Shown here: positions 6,572 to 7,540 of the stretch, piece by piece
How the letters are laid out: each line of letters begins with the position of its first letter
Position numbering within the stretch: the first letter of the stretch is position 1
Source of the DNA: an uncultured Eubacteriales bacterium
GTDB taxonomy: Bacteria; Bacillota_A; Clostridia; Oscillospirales; Oscillospiraceae
Reading direction: 5' to 3'
DNA length: 7,540 bases
Assembly: GCA_949739085.1 (NCBI GenBank)
Contig: CATIYU010000051.1
Coordinates: 1-7,540, forward strand
The notes under the pieces: generated by a model
What the model was told of the DNA's origin: nothing
The model's input: the letters and a program-made list of their open reading frames with translations, nothing else
The model's database searches: none
Program-made: the position numbers and the translations under genes

Positions 6572-7180
6572 CTATAAAAAAGTGATGCCGGTAATTTGGC
6601 GCTCTTTATCTACATGGATTTCCTTTATCGCAGAGTGCCAGAGGGTGCGCTTTTCCTCATTGATCCGGTAGCCAAAAGGGATTTTGCTAGAGACAACCGT
6701 GCCATGCTTTACCTTGCTATCCAGGACAACGCCTATCCTCTCCCCGCACAGGTCCGCTTCGTTCTGGGCGATGGATAGGCGGAGATTGATATACAGCCGC
6801 CCGCCTGCCGTGGTGGTGTCGTATTGCTCCTGGGTGGTCAGTCAGCCGCAATTATGGGCGTCCAGAATCTCCATGACCTTGTAATAGTCGGCCACGGAAC
6901 GGAACCAGCGGTCAAGGCGGGTAAACAGGATCAGGTCTACCTTGTCCTGCTTCACGCTCTCCAGCATCCGCAGGAAGTTGGTGCGTTTGCCCAGCCGCTT
7001 CCGGGCCGTCTTCGCCGCGTCGATATAGACGTCGGCGATCACCCAGCCCCGTTCCCTGGCGTACTCCTCCAAATCCTCCTGCTGTGCCTCCAGGGAGAGG
7101 CCCTTGATGGCCTGCTCCTCACCGCTGACATGGATATAGAGATCAGCGCGCAGCAGGGCCGCTGCCTTGTTTTTTCCCAT
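6572..7180 (-). pseudogene. Large serine recombinase, nonsense mutation and internal deletion
   Basis: The ATG at 7178-7180 is preceded by AGGTG with 8 bases spacing and by an in-frame TGA, so the start is firm. The resolvase catalytic domain follows: ADLYIHVSGEEQ with nucleophile Ser19 (the usual YxRVS Arg is His17 here), SLEAQQEDLEEYARERGW, and LFTRLDRWFRS with the two conserved Arg. After 112 aa a TGA (6842-6844) replaces the Trp codon of the family's HNCGWLTTQ. Beyond it the same frame continues undisturbed for 89 codons: LTTQEQYDTTTAGGRLYINL, RLSIAQNEADLCGERIGVVL, HGTVVSSKIPFGYRINEEKR, then TLWHSAIKEIHVDKERQITGITFL and TAG at 6572-6574. The jump from INEEKR to a C-terminal-looking segment suggests loss of the DNA-binding middle, where full proteins run to about 500 aa. 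Neither the 112-aa nor a readthrough product should recombine DNA. It probably mobilised the surrounding element. Confidence 0.85.
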
Positions 7181-7187
7181 AAAGAAA

Positions 7188-7273
7188 ACACCTGCCCTTC
7201 AAAAAAGGTTGCAATCAATCGGGGGCAGGTGTTATAATAGCTCTGTCCAGGTGACTATTATCGGGCCTGCCCC
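7188..7273 (-). promoter_or_regulatory. Recombinase leader with mutually exclusive hairpins
   Basis: On the minus strand, in transcription order, three segments occur: GGGGCAGG (7273-7266), ACACCTGCCCCC (7232-7221) and GGGCAGGTGT (7197-7188), the last containing the AGGTG ribosome site. Segment 2 can pair with segment 1 (8 bp, extended by ATAATAG/CTATTAT at 7255-7261 and 7234-7240 after a 4-base mismatch) or with segment 3 (10 bp). The second pairing would cover the ribosome site. This is the layout of a translational switch, but function is inferred. Confidence 0.45.
7209..7238 (+). promoter_or_regulatory. Promoter reading away from the recombinase
   Basis: A -35 match TTGCAA (7209-7214) and a consensus -10 TATAAT (7233-7238) are separated by 18 bases. 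No plus-strand gene follows, only the candidate small RNA. The -10 box sits inside one arm of the leader dyad (7234-7240), so a protein bound there would affect both directions. Confidence 0.5.
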
Positions 7274-7331
7274 GGTAAGGTTCACTCTCCGCCCCCGGCG
7301 TTACCAGTACCGGGGGCGGGTTTTTTATTTT
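7245..7331 (+). ncRNA. Candidate small RNA of about 85 nt
   Basis: The stretch is bounded by a consensus -10 promoter at 7233-7238 and a strong intrinsic terminator ending in T6ATTTT. It contains no ATG- or GTG-started ORF of useful length. It includes CCTGCCCC (7266-7273), complementary to the GGGCAGG at the ribosome site of the recombinase message, and GGTAA/TTACC (7274-7278 and 7301-7305) that could pair internally. Its role could be antisense control of the recombinase. No Rfam family is recognised and transcription is not shown by sequence alone. Confidence 0.35.
7289..7331 (+). terminator. Strong rho-independent terminator, plus strand
   Basis: CCGCCCCCGG (7289-7298) pairs perfectly with CCGGGGGCGG (7310-7319) around an 11-base loop, followed by G, T6, A and T4. 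The T tract is only on the plus strand; read on the minus strand the stem is preceded by an A-rich stretch and followed by AGAGTGAA, so it would not end the Uma2 message well. Confidence 0.8.
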
Positions 7332-7540
7332 CAGAACGTGCGGTAGAAAATATCCTCCAGGGAAATGTCCAGATCGTCGAACAGGCTGCACTTGAAATGG
7401 GTATCGACAGCGGCCCGCTCCTCCTCGGACATTTTCGCCAACATCCAGTCGGGATGCAGGGAGTAAATATCGTGAAGGATAAATTCGGTTCCGTCTGTGC
7501 GGTAGACATCAACAGACTTATCTTCCGGGTGGATGATCCA
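7331..7540 (-). CDS. Uma2-family protein, C-terminal 69 residues
   Basis: The gene enters from the right edge of the window and stops at TGA (7331-7333). The visible part begins WIIHPEDKSVDVYRTDG, the strand that follows the REY/EYW motif in Uma2 (DUF820) proteins, and ends CSLFDDLDISLEDIFYRTF, which matches the usual C-terminus of that family in Clostridia. Uma2 proteins have a PD-(D/E)xK nuclease-like fold, but their catalytic residues lie upstream of this point and cannot be checked. The cellular role of the family is poorly known. The frame is intact to the window edge. It is tail-to-promoter with the small RNA candidate, which is transcribed toward it and ends at its stop codon. Confidence 0.7.
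   Translation of the reverse strand, partial: WIIHPEDKSVDVYRTDGTEFILHDIYSLHPDWMLAKMSEEERAAVDTHFKCSLFDDLDISLEDIFYRTF

Larger units (their letters stand above)
5347..7180. mobile_element. Remnant of an integrative element, heavily deleted
   Basis: Four broken genes follow one another with no intact gene between: radical SAM mobile pair B (+), mutM (+), a RepA-like replication gene start (+) and a large serine recombinase (-). All are gene types seen on integrative elements of gut Firmicutes, though mutM could also be host-derived. Base composition is visibly closer to even GC than in the host genes before 5226. The joints fall inside reading frames, which points to deletions after integration. 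No terminal repeats or attachment sites were found, so the outer boundaries are only the edges of recognisable fragments. Confidence 0.6.

Noticed and set aside
6824..7237. 137-aa plus-strand ORF
   Set aside because: Antisense shadow of the recombinase, whose catalytic motifs are clear on the minus strand.
7222..7273. Recombinase attachment site
   Set aside because: The dyad is symmetric as a core site could be, but no matching copy is seen elsewhere in the window, so a crossover site cannot be supported.
7282..7512. 76-aa minus-strand ORF
   Set aside because: Out of frame with the Uma2 C-terminus and crosses the terminator hairpin; its composition is unlike a protein.

Overview
The window looks like chromosome from a moderately GC-rich gut Clostridium relative, probably Oscillospiraceae (Flavonifractor/Lawsonibacter-like). 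This is inference, from GC-ending codons, AGGAG-type ribosome sites, a CoaX plus ECF-type vitamin uptake pair, a large Cys-poor acidic surface protein, and debris of mobile elements typical of gut Firmicutes. No marker gene fixes the genus.

Bases 1-2976 are the 3' part of a very large secreted or surface-layer-like protein gene (+), open from the first base. It ends at a strong 12-bp hairpin terminator shared with a convergent gene (3050-3544, -) for a small phage tail-fibre-like protein. The divergent gap that follows holds two tandem dyads with the same GTTRCAC/GTGYAAC core, then a good sigma-70-type promoter for coaX.

Bases 3717-5181 are a two-gene pantothenate/CoA unit: a type III pantothenate kinase (coaX) and a membrane S component of an ECF transporter, probably for pantothenate. 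Uptake followed by phosphorylation would give 4'-phosphopantothenate for CoA synthesis. A structured 100-nt gap separates the genes, and a terminator closes the unit.

Bases 5347-7180 are a graveyard of mobile-element cargo. It holds a radical SAM 'mobile pair B' fragment missing both ends; a mutM/fpg glycosylase broken by a one-base insertion and missing its zinc finger; the first about 45 codons of a RepA/helix-turn-helix replication protein; and, on the minus strand, a large serine recombinase with an internal stop codon and an in-frame deletion. The reading frames of the first three run into one another, which suggests successive deletions inside one integrated element.

Bases 7188-7331 are the least explained part. 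Here lie overlapping inverted repeats that could alternately hide or free the recombinase ribosome site, and a plus-strand promoter followed about 85 nt later by a strong terminator with no ORF between them: a candidate small RNA that can pair with the recombinase ribosome site. The window ends inside the 3' part of a Uma2-family gene on the minus strand.
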